DNA of 40,000 bases from Planctomycetota bacterium (GTDB lineage Bacteria; Planctomycetota; Planctomycetia; Gemmatales; HRBIN36). Location: NCBI GenBank assembly GCA_014584395.1, contig JACTMY010000001.1, positions 1 to 40,000 of the forward strand, read 5' to 3'. The position numbers were made by a program, and so were the translations under genes. This document shows positions 1 to 9,043 of the stretch, piece after piece (the stretch's first letter is position 1; each line of letters starts with the position of its first letter). The notes under the pieces were generated by a model. The model did not search any database and was not told where the DNA came from. It saw only the letters and a list, made by a program, of their open reading frames with translations.

Positions 1-40
1 CTACAATCGGTCGTCCCGCCCAAGAAGCAGGGTGGGTTTC

Positions 41-102
41 GGTGCGCTCAACGCACCTTACCGAAAACTCGCACAATAGTTTCGCAGGGGGCAGACGCCT
101 CC
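41..102. repeat. Two short hairpins in the gene-free left edge
   Basis: Bases 1-203 hold no gene I can support. Two inverted repeats are visible. The first is GGTGCG (41-46) and CGCACC (52-57) with a five-base loop, inside a stretch reading GGTGGGTTTCGGTGCGCTCA that resembles the short GGTGGGTT-type palindromic intergenic repeats found in many bacterial genomes. The second is GGGGGC (87-92) and GCCTCC (97-102) with one G-T pair and an AGAC loop. Both lie downstream of the minus-strand gamma-glutamyltransferase and could stop its transcription, but neither has a T tract. Repeat-family membership is inferred from appearance only. Confidence 0.35.
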
Positions 103-203
103 CGATCGCCGGCTCGGGGCGCTGACGCAACCCCGCTCTTGTGTAGATCGCAACCCCGTTCGCTATGCAGTTGCATGTTGCGCGTGAGTCGCGATCCTTG
201 CGG

Positions 204-2075
204 TCAATACCCCCGAACGGCCCCTTCGCGCCGGGGATCGGCGCCGCCTTCCAACGTCCCATCCGGCCGAATGACAATGCCGTGCGCGCCACCCCAACTT
301 TCATAGCCAGGCTGCATCGGCTTGACCTTCCAGCCCTGTTTTTCGAGTTGTCCAACCAACTCGGCCCGCCGCGGAAAGTGCATCTCCAATTCGATCGGCC
401 CGCGATTGCGGCCGCTGACGCGGGGCAGATTGATCGCCGCTTGCATATCAAGCCCATCCTCCGCCACGCCCAGGAAACAGTGGGCCACGATGCCGATGAT
501 GTAGGCGCCGCCCGGCGAGCCGATCGCCATGATCGGTTCCTGTCCGCGGAAAACAATAATGGGACACATGCTGCTGCGCGGCCGCTTGCCGCCCGTGGTG
601 TTGGCCGCGCCGAGGGCCGAGCGGCGCGGTCGACGATCGGTCTCGAGCGCATTGGGACCGCTGGCCGCATCCAGGTCGAAATCAGTCAGTTCGTTGTTGA
701 GCAGGAAGCCGCCGCCGGGCACGACCAGGCCCGAGCCCATGCCATGCTCGATGGTCGTCGTGCAGGAGACGACATTGCGGTCCGCATCGACGATGGAGAA
801 ATGGGTCGTGTTGGTCCCCTCCTCCGCACCGAGTCGATCTTCTGAAGTTGACGGTTCGTCCGTCGAGCCAGGCGCCGGTCCCGCCTTGGCCCGCTGTCCG
901 GGAGCCAACGCCAGCGCCGCCTCCCTGCGCGCCAAGAGGCGCTGACGATCCAGCAGCGTTTCCTGCCGCCAGGGACTCCAGTCCGCATCGCCCAGATAAG
1001 CGTTGCGGTCGGCGAAGGCCGTGTTTTCCAGGCGGAGGAAAAGGGAGAGCCGCTCGCTGGGCGGCAGCGCCCGGAGCTTTGCGGTTTCGGTGGGTTCCAG
1101 CATGCCGAGCATCATGCCCAAGGTGAGCATCCCGGAGGACGGGGAGGGCATGCCGACGACGTCCATGTCTCGATAGGTCATTCGCAGAGGGGTACGAAAG
1201 ACGGCCCGATATTGTCTGAGGTCGTCCAGCGTAAGTCGGCCAGGCCGGTAGGGCGCCTGGTTCACAGCCTGGACGATCCGCCTGGCGATTTCCCCTTCAT
1301 AAAAGACCCGGGGGCCTTGCTCGGCCAGAAGCCTGAGGGTGCGGGCCAGGTCGGGATAGCGGCGCAGCTCGCTGATCTCGGGGATGGAGCCATCGGGATG
1401 GAAAAAGGCAGTCCGACTGGCGGGGAAGCGGGCCAGGCGGCGGCGCTGACTTTCGATGGCCCAGCGCAGCCGGGGGCTCATGCCGACGCCTTGCTCGGCG
1501 AGGTCGATGGCGGGCTGGAGCACGCGATCCCAGGGCAGCTTGCCCCAGCGCGCATGAGCCAGGTGCATGGCGGCCACGGTCCCCGGCACGCCGACGCAGG
1601 CTCCGCCCGTGATGCGGTCCCGGTGGAGCTTGCCCTGCTCATCGAGGAAATCCTCGCGGCGAGCCAGACGCGGGGCTTCTTCCCGGCCGTCGACGGCGTG
1701 GATGGCCTTGGCCCTGGCGTCCCAAAAGAGGATGAAACAACCGCCGCCGATGCCGGAGGATTGCGGTTCGAGGACGGTCAGGGCCATCTGCACGGCGACC
1801 GTGGCATCGATGGCGTTGCCCCCCGCCTTGAGGACGTCGACGCCGATTTTGGCGGCCAAGGGATGCGCTGCGGCGACCATGGCCCGGGGATGCCGAACGG
1901 CCTGGGGCAGGACGCCAGGCACGCTGGCCGGTTCGGGAGAATCCTCGACGAAATCATCCATCGGCCCGCGCACGCGGTCGGTTGCCGTCTCCTGTCCCAT
2001 CATCCAGGCTCCGATCGCCAGCAGGACCCACGCGAAAAAAAATGCCGCCTGTCCCATTTTGGTTTTCTCCGTCAT
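204..2075 (-). CDS. ggt: Gamma-glutamyltransferase (glutathione hydrolase), membrane-anchored or secreted
   Basis: This 623-residue protein matches the gamma-glutamyltranspeptidase family (Ntn hydrolases), which cleave or transfer the gamma-glutamyl group of glutathione and related amides, usually in the periplasm. Residues 10-27 are hydrophobic and fit a signal peptide or N-terminal anchor. The autocatalytic processing site is clear: TTHFSIVD starts at Thr423, the expected first residue and nucleophile of the small subunit. Other family landmarks are Arg131 in VDGREEAP (carboxylate binding), LLNNELTDFD (458-467), KRPRSSMCP (497-505) and GSPGG (519-523). The linker before Thr423 (about 390-420) is low in complexity, as expected for the region exposed by cleavage. 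It stands alone, divergent from the maltokinase across 66 bases. The start is ATG at 2075; translation ends TGA at 204-206. Confidence 0.93.
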   Translation of the reverse strand: MTEKTKMGQAAFFFAWVLLAIGAWMMGQETATDRVRGPMDDFVEDSPEPASVPGVLPQAVRHPRAMVAAAHPLAAKIGVDVLKAGGNAIDATVAVQMALTVLEPQSSGIGGGCFILFWDARAKAIHAVDGREEAPRLARREDFLDEQGKLHRDRITGGACVGVPGTVAAMHLAHARWGKLPWDRVLQPAIDLAEQGVGMSPRLRWAIESQRRRLARFPASRTAFFHPDGSIPEISELRRYPDLARTLRLLAEQGPRVFYEGEIARRIVQAVNQAPYRPGRLTLDDLRQYRAVFRTPLRMTYRDMDVVGMPSPSSGMLTLGMMLGMLEPTETAKLRALPPSERLSLFLRLENTAFADRNAYLGDADWSPWRQETLLDRQRLLARREAALALAPGQRAKAGPAPGSTDEPSTSEDRLGAEEGTNTTHFSIVDADRNVVSCTTTIEHGMGSGLVVPGGGFLLNNELTDFDLDAASGPNALETDRRPRRSALGAANTTGGKRPRSSMCPIIVFRGQEPIMAIGSPGGAYIIGIVAHCFLGVAEDGLDMQAAINLPRVSGRNRGPIELEMHFPRRAELVGQLEKQGWKVKPMQPGYESWGGAHGIVIRPDGTLEGGADPRREGAVRGY

Positions 2076-2141
2076 GGCGGAAAGACGCTAATATGATGAT
2101 GGAACAGGGAACGCAGCACAAGATGGTCCAGGAACTCCATT

Positions 2142-3638
2142 ATGACCTTTCTTGACTATCTTTGGAATGATCTGGCCAGCAATCTCGCCAGTTACTTCGG
2201 TCAACAGCGTTGGTACGGCGGCAAGGGCCGCCCGCTCCAGGAAGTGCGCCTGGCCGACGTGGCCTGGCTGCGCTCGCCGCCGAACGGCCTGGCCCTGGCG
2301 ATCGTCGCCTGCAATTACGCCGATGGTCTTCCGGAATTCTACCTCATGCCGCTGGGGTTTGTGCTTGGGGATCGCCCGGTGCACGTGCCGCCGGAAGCGA
2401 TCATCATGCCCAAGCTGCAAACTTTGGCGGGGCCGGCCGTGGTGTACGACGCTCTGGCCGAGCCGGCGGCGTGCACCTTCTTGCTGGACCTGATGAAGCT
2501 CAAGGTTCCCCTGCCCGCGCAGATCGGGCAGATTGTCGTGCAGGCGACGCCGATTTTTCCCAACGTCCGCGGCCCGAGCAGCCAGCCCTTGGTCGTCAAC
2601 AACAACAGCGTCGATCAAAGCAATCGCTGCATCCGCTACGATCAGCAAGGCAAGGGACGCGTCATCCTCAAACTCTTCAGCAAACTCGAAGCAGGGATCA
2701 ACCCCGACTACGAAATCGCCCTGTTTCTCTCCGAGCATACCACCTTCGCCAACATGGCGCCGCTCGCCGGCGCGATCAGCTACGTGGCGTATGGCACCGA
2801 AACGACCTTGGCCCTCGTGCAGGGTTTCGAGCCGAACAGCGGCTCCGCCTGGAACCTGGCCCAGGCCAATTTGGGGCAGCTTTTCGAACGCGCCAAAAGC
2901 ACCAAGGGCGAGCTGACCGATGAGGAACTGCTCGAGCAGGTCAGCCAACTGGCCGGCTGGGCGAACCGTCTGGGACAACGCACGGGGGAACTGCACGTCG
3001 CATTGGCTTCAAATCAGCAATTGCCCGAATTCAAGCCCGAACCCCTCACCTACCATGACGTGGCCATGCTGGCGGCGTCCCTGACGCAAAAGACCGACGC
3101 CGTCCGCGCCGAATGGGAGAATCTCAAGGCGCTGGAGATTTTCCGGGGCAAATTGGCCGACGTGACCAAGACCCTCGACCTGGGCCAAAAGATTCGCTGC
3201 CACGGCGATTACCATCTGGGCCAGGTCGTGTGCAAGGAAGATGACTTCATCATCATCGACTTCGAGGGCGAACCGATTCGCTGCCTCGCGGATCGACGGG
3301 CCAAGCGATCACCGCTTAAAGACGTCGCCGGCATGGTGCGTTCGTTCGATTACGCCGCCAGTGTCTTTCTCCGCGGGATCAGCGGCGAGGGGCTGCGGCA
3401 AAAGATGGAGCCTTGGGCGCGCACCTGGCAGGACGCGGTGACCGGGGGCTTTCTCGAGGGCTACCTCGCCGAAGCCAGCCAGGCCAAGTTTCTGCCCGGC
3501 GACACGGCCGCCTACGACGCCCTCTTATGGCTCTTCACGCTGGAAAAAGCCCTTTATGAACTGCATTATGAATCCCTCCATCGCCCCGATTGGATGGACA
3601 TTCCACGCCAGAGCATCAAATTGATGCTGGGGGGATAG
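2142..3638 (+). CDS. mak: Maltokinase (ATP:maltose 1-phosphotransferase), stand-alone
   Basis: The 498-residue product resembles the maltokinase/Pep2 family, which makes maltose 1-phosphate for GlgE-type alpha-glucan synthesis in the cytoplasm. The N-terminal cap shows QQRWYGGKGR (21-30), typical of this family and of the kinase half of TreS-Mak fusions. The kinase fold shows KLFSKLEAG (177-185), RCHGDYHLGQ (352-361, with the probable catalytic Asp356), IDFEGEP (372-378, metal-binding Asp) and KRSPLKDVAGMVRSFDYAA (388-406). ELHYES and RPDW near the C-terminus are also usual. An AGGA lies 8 bases before ATG 2142. It is not fused to trehalose synthase, and no treS, glgE or glgB is in the window, so its metabolic partners must be elsewhere. 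The M14 peptidase follows after 45 bases on the same strand, but a functional link is not evident. Confidence 0.85.
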   Translation: MTFLDYLWNDLASNLASYFGQQRWYGGKGRPLQEVRLADVAWLRSPPNGLALAIVACNYADGLPEFYLMPLGFVLGDRPVHVPPEAIIMPKLQTLAGPAVVYDALAEPAACTFLLDLMKLKVPLPAQIGQIVVQATPIFPNVRGPSSQPLVVNNNSVDQSNRCIRYDQQGKGRVILKLFSKLEAGINPDYEIALFLSEHTTFANMAPLAGAISYVAYGTETTLALVQGFEPNSGSAWNLAQANLGQLFERAKSTKGELTDEELLEQVSQLAGWANRLGQRTGELHVALASNQQLPEFKPEPLTYHDVAMLAASLTQKTDAVRAEWENLKALEIFRGKLADVTKTLDLGQKIRCHGDYHLGQVVCKEDDFIIIDFEGEPIRCLADRRAKRSPLKDVAGMVRSFDYAASVFLRGISGEGLRQKMEPWARTWQDAVTGGFLEGYLAEASQAKFLPGDTAAYDALLWLFTLEKALYELHYESLHRPDWMDIPRQSIKLMLGG

Positions 3639-3683
3639 CCCCGCCCGTCGCCACCCCCCTGCCCTTATTTCGGAGACACCGCC

Positions 3684-5312
3684 ATGCGGCCCGCTCATTA
3701 TTCACGCTGTTGGCTTGCAACCCTTCTTCTGGCCTATGGCCTGTTCGCCGCGGCCGCGGCCCCAGCGGAAGAGCTTCTCACCGTGGCGGAGAAGACCGAC
3801 TATCAAGCCACGTCGCGCCACGCCGAAGTGATGGCGTTTTGTCAAGCACTGGGCAAGCAATCGCCCCTGGTGCGGCAGATCAGCATGGGAAAAAGCAATG
3901 AGGGCCGCGACCTGCCCCTGCTCATTCTCAGCGATCCGCCTATCGCCACGCCGGAAGAGGCGCGGCGAAGCGGCAAGATCGTCGTCATGGCCTTTGCCAA
4001 CATCCATGCCGGCGAGGTGGAGGGCAAGGAAGCCATGCAAATGCTGGCCCGGGAGCTGACCCTGCCCCAAGGCCATCCCCTGCTGAAAAAGCTCGTCATC
4101 CTGATCAACCCGATCCTCAACGCCGACGGCAACGAAAAGATCGACCCGAAGCACCGCGCCCATCAAGGCGGCCCGACCGGCGGCGTGGGGCTGCGGGAAA
4201 ACGCTCAAGGCTTGGACCTCAACCGCGACTTCGTCAAGCTCCGCTCCCCGGAGATTCGGGCCTTGGTCGACTGCTTCAACCGTTGGGACCCCTGGCTCAT
4301 CGTCGATTGCCATTCCACCAACGGCACCTTTCATCGCTTCCTGATCACCTATGACGGTCCGCGCCATCCGAGCACCGACCCCGCGATCCACAAACTCAGC
4401 CAGACGGAACTCCTGGACGAGATCCGCCGCCGCTTCGAAGCCCAAAGCCCCTACAAGGGTTTCTTCTACGGCTTCTTCACTCAAGATCGCACCTCGTGGT
4501 ATGGCTATCCGCCGCAGCCGCGCTACGGCATTCAATACGTGGCCCTGCGCAACCGCTTGGGGATTCTGAGCGAAGCCTACACCTATGCCGACTTCAAGGA
4601 CCGCGTCGCCGCCACCAAGGCCTTCGTGCTGAGCAATTTCCAATACGTCGTCGATCAGGACGCATTCCTGCGCCGGCTCTTGCCCGCCGCCGATCAGCGC
4701 TCCGCCAATCTGGGGATGGAGGCCGACCGGTCGCATGATCTGGTCCTGCGTTACAAGGTCGTGCCCTTGCCGGGACGGTACGACGTGCTGGGCTACGTGG
4801 AGGAAGTCAAGGATGGCAAGCGCGTTCCCACCTCTCAGACCAAGGATTATCCGGTCACTTACCTCGGCGGCACGGAACCCACGCTCACCGTCAAGCGGCC
4901 CTGGGTCTACGTGATCCCTCCGGAGCAGGTAGCGGTCATCGCGACGCTCCAGCGGCATGGCGTGGAACTGCACGAATTGACCGAACCCAAGGAAGTCGAG
5001 GCCGAGATCACCCTCGTGAACCAATTACGCCAAGCGGAACGTCCCTTCCAGAATGTGCGGCTGCTCACGACGCAGCAGACGACCAAGCGCACCGCCGCGG
5101 TCAACCTGCCCTCGGGATCGGTTATCGTTCCCATGAAACAACGGCTCGGCACTTTGGCGGGCGTCCTGCTCGAGGCGGAATCCGAAGATGGGTTTTTGAC
5201 GTGGAATCTATTTGGCGAGAGCGTGAAGGAAGGCGCCGATTATCCCGTCGTTCGCATCCTGCAGCCCATGGAATGGTCGACCCGCCCGCTGCCCCCTCTC
5301 AACCAGGATTAA
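3684..5312 (+). CDS. Secreted M14-family zinc carboxypeptidase
   Basis: The 542-residue protein starts with a signal peptide (hydrophobic 10-26, likely cleavage near AAAAAP-AEE at 27-29). The catalytic domain (about 40-330) carries the M14 set: zinc ligands His108 and Glu111 in NIHAGEVEG, Asn180-Arg181 in LDLNRDF for binding the substrate carboxylate, the third ligand His210 in DCHSTNG, and a probable general base Glu297 in GILSEAYTY. Residues about 340-542 form an extra C-terminal region of the type found in secreted bacterial M14 proteins; I do not recognise its role. It probably trims peptides outside the cytoplasm. A CGGAGA sits 8 bases before ATG 3684. It may be co-transcribed with the upstream maltokinase (45-base gap) and converges on the HEAT protein gene. 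Confidence 0.88.
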   Translation: MRPAHYSRCWLATLLLAYGLFAAAAAPAEELLTVAEKTDYQATSRHAEVMAFCQALGKQSPLVRQISMGKSNEGRDLPLLILSDPPIATPEEARRSGKIVVMAFANIHAGEVEGKEAMQMLARELTLPQGHPLLKKLVILINPILNADGNEKIDPKHRAHQGGPTGGVGLRENAQGLDLNRDFVKLRSPEIRALVDCFNRWDPWLIVDCHSTNGTFHRFLITYDGPRHPSTDPAIHKLSQTELLDEIRRRFEAQSPYKGFFYGFFTQDRTSWYGYPPQPRYGIQYVALRNRLGILSEAYTYADFKDRVAATKAFVLSNFQYVVDQDAFLRRLLPAADQRSANLGMEADRSHDLVLRYKVVPLPGRYDVLGYVEEVKDGKRVPTSQTKDYPVTYLGGTEPTLTVKRPWVYVIPPEQVAVIATLQRHGVELHELTEPKEVEAEITLVNQLRQAERPFQNVRLLTTQQTTKRTAAVNLPSGSVIVPMKQRLGTLAGVLLEAESEDGFLTWNLFGESVKEGADYPVVRILQPMEWSTRPLPPLNQD

Positions 5313-5326
5313 GGGTTCCGCGCGGT

Positions 5327-5343
5327 GCGAGCCTTAAGCTTGC
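5327..5343. terminator. Candidate short terminator between convergent genes
   Basis: GCGAGC (5327-5332) and GCTTGC (5338-5343) can form a six-pair stem with one G-T pair around a CTTAA loop. It lies exactly between the convergent M14 peptidase and HEAT-protein stop codons, which are only 21 bases apart. No clear T tract follows, so this is weak. Confidence 0.25.
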
Positions 5344-6731
5344 GGGGCGGGCTTGTAGCCGGTGTCCAGGGCGTTGTCGTTGCCCTCGGTCTTTTGCGCC
5401 CAGAGGGTCAAGCGGCGGACGATCTCGGCGGCCTTGGCGGAATTGGGCGGCGGCGGCGCCTGGCCCACGGCCAGCCCCATGTCCACGTTGAGGCAGGTTT
5501 GAATGATGCGGGCCGTGTCGAGGGCCAGCTCCCGATTGGGCAGTTTGGCGATTTCCCGGAGGCAGGAAACGGCCGGCGTGTTCCAACCCGATTGCAGCAG
5601 CAGTTCCGACGCCATTTGCCGCAAGGGCGCGGGGTTGGAAGCGTCGAGCAACTTTTCGAGCAAGCTCGGATCGATCATCCGCTGCTTGGACAAGAGCCGG
5701 GCGAAATGAATCCGCAACATCGGCGGTGCCTGCGGATCCTGCAGGGTTTTCATCAACTCCGGCTTCACCTCGTCGGGGTTCTCCTGCAGCGTGCGGATGA
5801 AGTGCACGGACAGGGTCTGGGCGGCGCGAATGCTGACGATGCCGCGCTCGGCCGACCAGGCGGTCAGGTTGGCCACGGCCTCGAGGGGAAGCTTTTGCCC
5901 TTCCTTGATCAGCGGGCCGCAGTCGTGGAGCTTGGGGTCGGCCAAGGCATTGCGCACGCCGTTGCGCAGCCAATCCCAGCGCCGCTCGGAATCCCAAAAC
6001 AGGGCGTCGCCCGCCGCCTGCCGCACACGGGGATCGCTGTCGTGCAGGGCTTCGGAGAGGACTTCGGTGGCTCGGCGGTCATCGACGCTGGCCACGGCCT
6101 GGATCGCCGCCACGCGCACCAGGGGCACGCTCTCGTTGGGATAGTGATTCAAAATGGTGTCCACCTGCCCCGGCCGCCAATGGGGGCGATATTCCAGAGC
6201 GCACAGGGCCGCATAGCGAACCTCGGGCCGGAGGTTGGCGAGCAACTCCAGGGCGGGCACGGCGTCGAAGATCAGGGCTTCGCGAAACTGTTGGATCAGC
6301 GGCATGTCCTTGATGGCTTGCAGGTCGTTGGGCCAATCCAGCTTGTTGGCGATCCGATGCGATAGGATGCGGGCGCGCCGAAACAGCCAGGCGCCGGACC
6401 GCAGCAGCCAGTGATGCGTCAGCACGGCCACGGCGATCAGAGCGAACGTCCCTTCCAGGAGCAAGCGGTACCAGTCATTGGCGGCCAAGGCTTCGTCCGG
6501 CATGAGCACCATCAACCAGCCCAGGGCCATCAACGACATGAGCAGGGCCGTCAGGTCTGTTGGCGGGGACAGCGTTTTATGATAAATCATGATCGCCACG
6601 GCCAAGACGATCAGCGCCCCCGTCCCCATGAAAAGGACGAAGCGATGCGCTTCCGCGTCAGCACGAATGGCCCCCACCAGCATCAGGAGCACGGGGGCCA
6701 GCATGGCGATCAAAGGACCAAACATGGGCAT
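5334..6731 (-). CDS. Membrane-anchored HEAT-repeat protein
   Basis: The N-terminal third has about four hydrophobic helices (MFGPLIAMLAPVLLMLVGAI; FVLFMGTGALIVLAVAIMIY; LTALLMSLMALGWLMVLM; a fourth ending AVLTHHWLL). The rest is alpha-helical repeat: units such as EVRYAALCALEYR, LVRVAAIQAVASVDD and DPRVRQAAGDALFWD are classic HEAT repeats, and they continue towards the C-terminus. Such proteins are common in planctomycetes and act as scaffolds; no specific partner can be named. The frame is open to a GTG at 6767, but that codon lies inside a palindrome just downstream of a perfect TATAAT, so translation more likely starts at ATG 6731 (465 residues) or ATG 6725. No strong Shine-Dalgarno sequence precedes either. 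The gene converges on the M14 peptidase. Confidence 0.75.
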   Translation of the reverse strand: MPMFGPLIAMLAPVLLMLVGAIRADAEAHRFVLFMGTGALIVLAVAIMIYHKTLSPPTDLTALLMSLMALGWLMVLMPDEALAANDWYRLLLEGTFALIAVAVLTHHWLLRSGAWLFRRARILSHRIANKLDWPNDLQAIKDMPLIQQFREALIFDAVPALELLANLRPEVRYAALCALEYRPHWRPGQVDTILNHYPNESVPLVRVAAIQAVASVDDRRATEVLSEALHDSDPRVRQAAGDALFWDSERRWDWLRNGVRNALADPKLHDCGPLIKEGQKLPLEAVANLTAWSAERGIVSIRAAQTLSVHFIRTLQENPDEVKPELMKTLQDPQAPPMLRIHFARLLSKQRMIDPSLLEKLLDASNPAPLRQMASELLLQSGWNTPAVSCLREIAKLPNRELALDTARIIQTCLNVDMGLAVGQAPPPPNSAKAAEIVRRLTLWAQKTEGNDNALDTGYKPAPQA

Positions 6732-6763
6732 GGATGGGCAAGACCTATCAACAGGCTTGAAAG

Positions 6764-6782
6764 TCACGGTGATTCACCGTGA
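6764..6782. promoter_or_regulatory. 19-bp palindrome, candidate operator of the HEAT gene
   Basis: TCACGGTGA (6764-6772), a single T, then TCACCGTGA (6774-6782): a perfect inverted repeat with nine-base arms. It starts five bases downstream of the TATAAT at 6787-6792 on the minus strand and so covers the expected transcription start. This is the position of a repressor operator. A one-base loop makes it a poor RNA hairpin, which favours a protein-binding site. Confidence 0.55.
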
Positions 6783-6786
6783 TCTC

Positions 6787-6795
6787 ATTATACCA
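6787..6795 (-). promoter_or_regulatory. Extended -10 promoter of the HEAT gene
   Basis: Read on the minus strand the bases are TGG-TATAAT: a perfect -10 hexamer (6787-6792) preceded by the TGn extension. No good -35 box is visible at 16-18 bases, which is acceptable for an extended -10 promoter. The untranslated leader to ATG 6731 would be about 50 bases. The rest of the interval up to the tadC stop at 6987 shows nothing I can name. Confidence 0.55.
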
Positions 6796-6986
6796 AACCT
6801 CGCTATCGACAATGGTCGAAAATTTACTCTAAATAGGCTGATTTCAACCGCTTCGCCGCGTCGCCGTTGGCCCGGTGGGATCCGTCCAAGACAGGAATCA
6901 GGGAGACGGATCTACCCTGCAGCCGATGCTGCCCTACTACCGAAGTGAAGGTCCATGAGCCATGGCAGGCGCCAAACTCCCTCCCA

Positions 6987-8009
6987 TTACGGCTGGGGTG
7001 CTTCCAGGGGCAGCGCGGCAGCGGGAGCGGCGGTCAAGCTGCGCAGCTCCTTCCGCGATTCCCGCCATTGCTGCAGGGCGTTCTTGCGGTGCTCCTGAAA
7101 TTCCAGCACGGCCGGAGCGATCAAGATGATGGCGGCGGGAATCCACAAGCACAGCAGCGTGGGAAAGAGCATCCAAAACATCGTCTTGTTCGCCCGAGTG
7201 TCGGCTTTTTGCCGGGCGCTGGTCCGCAGGCTGTTGCCGTATTCGATCAACGCGGAGCAAATGTCCGTTCCCAGCCGCTCCGCCTGGATGACGATCATGG
7301 CCATGTTCCGCACTTCCGGCGCGGGCACGCGGTTGGCAAACTGCTGCAGAGCGTGCGGCAGGCTGCGCAGTTCCGCCTGGAGATGCACAATCTCCAATTC
7401 CTCCGACAGCGTCCGGTGGCAATGGCGCATCTCTTGCGCCACGCGGCGGAAGGCCGCGAGCAGGTTCTGCCCGGCCGAAAGGCACAAGGTCAGCATGTCC
7501 ACCGCGATCGGCAAGCCCGCCTCGATGGACCGCATCCGCGCCCGCCCCCGCAGGGCGACGTAGACGCGCGGCAAGCTATAGCCCAAGACGCATGCCAGTC
7601 CGCCCCAGAGCAGGATCGAGGGAAGCTGCTCATTGTCCGCCAGCAAAGCGAGCATGCCGGTCATGACCAGCGGGGCCACGATGAGCACGGTGCGCACGGC
7701 CGCGTATTCCATCAGGGCGACCTGGCGGTAATAGCCCGCCGCCAGCAGCTCCTTTTGAATCGCCTCGCCCTTGGCCGAACCGACCGGCACCTGGGCCGCC
7801 AGCGCGGGCGTCCATTTGCCGAGCAGCAAATCGTGCCGCGTGGACAGGTCGTCGAGAGGCAGCTTCACCGGTTCCGTTGGTTTCGGCTGACGGCTGTCCA
7901 GCCAGCGGTAGATCACGGAAAACGCCCCCGTGAACACCAGGAGGAACAGGGCCGACAGGATGAACAGCGCTTGCTTGTCCTCCCACGATCCGATGGGCAG
8001 CAGGTCCAT
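6987..8009 (-). CDS. tadC: TadC-like inner-membrane platform protein
   Basis: The 340-residue protein is a T2SSF/GspF-type membrane protein of the Tad (tight adherence, Flp pilus) branch. Hydrophobic segments are seen near 17-33, 104-122 and 133-150, with a C-terminal pair around 285-310. The cytoplasmic helical domain contains GLPIAVDMLTLCLSAGQNLLAA, matching the DxLxLxxxAG pattern of TadB/TadC, and ERLGTDICSALIEYGNSLR. It should pair with TadB as the platform turned by the CpaF ATPase. ATG 8009 has GAGG about 9 bases upstream. It follows tadB after 93 bases and is the last gene of the Tad cluster, ending with a TAA. Confidence 0.87.
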   Translation of the reverse strand: MDLLPIGSWEDKQALFILSALFLLVFTGAFSVIYRWLDSRQPKPTEPVKLPLDDLSTRHDLLLGKWTPALAAQVPVGSAKGEAIQKELLAAGYYRQVALMEYAAVRTVLIVAPLVMTGMLALLADNEQLPSILLWGGLACVLGYSLPRVYVALRGRARMRSIEAGLPIAVDMLTLCLSAGQNLLAAFRRVAQEMRHCHRTLSEELEIVHLQAELRSLPHALQQFANRVPAPEVRNMAMIVIQAERLGTDICSALIEYGNSLRTSARQKADTRANKTMFWMLFPTLLCLWIPAAIILIAPAVLEFQEHRKNALQQWRESRKELRSLTAAPAAALPLEAPQP

Positions 8010-8102
8010 GATGGCAACCTCGCGGTTTGGATGATGCAGTCAGCGACAAACCCTTCAGCGACGGAGCGGGAAAGCCGCTCGCGGCTCTCCCGGGGCCAGC
8101 GA

Positions 8103-9043
8103 TCAGTAATCCACCTTGAGCAAGAAATAGAGCCAGACCGCCCCCACGATCTCCAAACCAAAGGCCAGCCCCAGGAGCATGAGGCCCGTGCTCGTGGCGA
8201 AGAAGCGCTGAGCATATTCCGGCTCGATGAATAGATAACAGAGGAAGAGCACGGGCACGGCACAGCCAATAGCGATGGCGCTGGATCGACCCAGGGCCGT
8301 CGCGGAGCGAAAGTAGCCCAGATATTGGATGCGATCGCGGGTCGTGGCGGCGAGGCGATCGAGGATCAGAGCCAGATTGCCGCCCATGCCGTTGTGCAAG
8401 GCGACGACGGAAACGAAGACGTAAAAATCAGGCAGCCGCATCCGATCCGCCGCCAACTGCAGCGTGGCGGGAACGGCCAGCCCCAGCTTCAAATGCTGCG
8501 AGCAGCGGCGCAGTTCCGCGGCCAGGGGTTCGGGACTTTCCGTGCCCACCATTTCGACGGCCTGCTCGAAGCTCAAGCCAGCCCGCAGCGAACGGGCCAG
8601 GAAGAAAAAGGCGTCGGGCAGTTGCTGCCGCATCTTCCAGCGCAGCCGGGCGCGGGCGATCTGGACGACGATGAAGGGAATGGCCATGCCCAGGAGCAGC
8701 CCCGCCAGGATGCTGCCCAGGTCGTCGACGACGAGAAAGAGGATGCCGCCCAGGGCCAGACCCGTCAGGGCCATCAGTCCGACCAGTTGCTGAGCCGTCA
8801 GAATCAGCCCGGAATTTTCCACCAGACGATCCAACCATCCATCCAGGCGCTCCGACCAACCGAGCTGGCGCTGGGGATCGGGCCATACGTACGGCGGCAA
8901 CGGGGCGTGGCTGTCTTGGCCGTCCGGGTCCTCGGGCTGCCAGTGCGGCCGGCGCTGCTCCCAGCGGCGCAGCAGGCCCATGGCGATAACAAAAGTCACC
9001 GCCGATGCCGACAAGGCCAACAGTCCAGTCATCAGTTCGGGAT

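Noticed and set aside
1..305. Open frame from the left edge to about 305
   Set aside because: It has no motif and mostly lies opposite the gamma-glutamyltransferase.
3702..5024. 440-codon minus-strand frame opposite the M14 peptidase
   Set aside because: The plus strand has a signal peptide and complete zinc site; the opposite frame has no recognisable domain.
6867..8234. 455-codon plus-strand frame opposite tadC and into tadB
   Set aside because: Tad motifs on the minus strand are clear; the plus frame is Gln/His/Arg-rich shadow.
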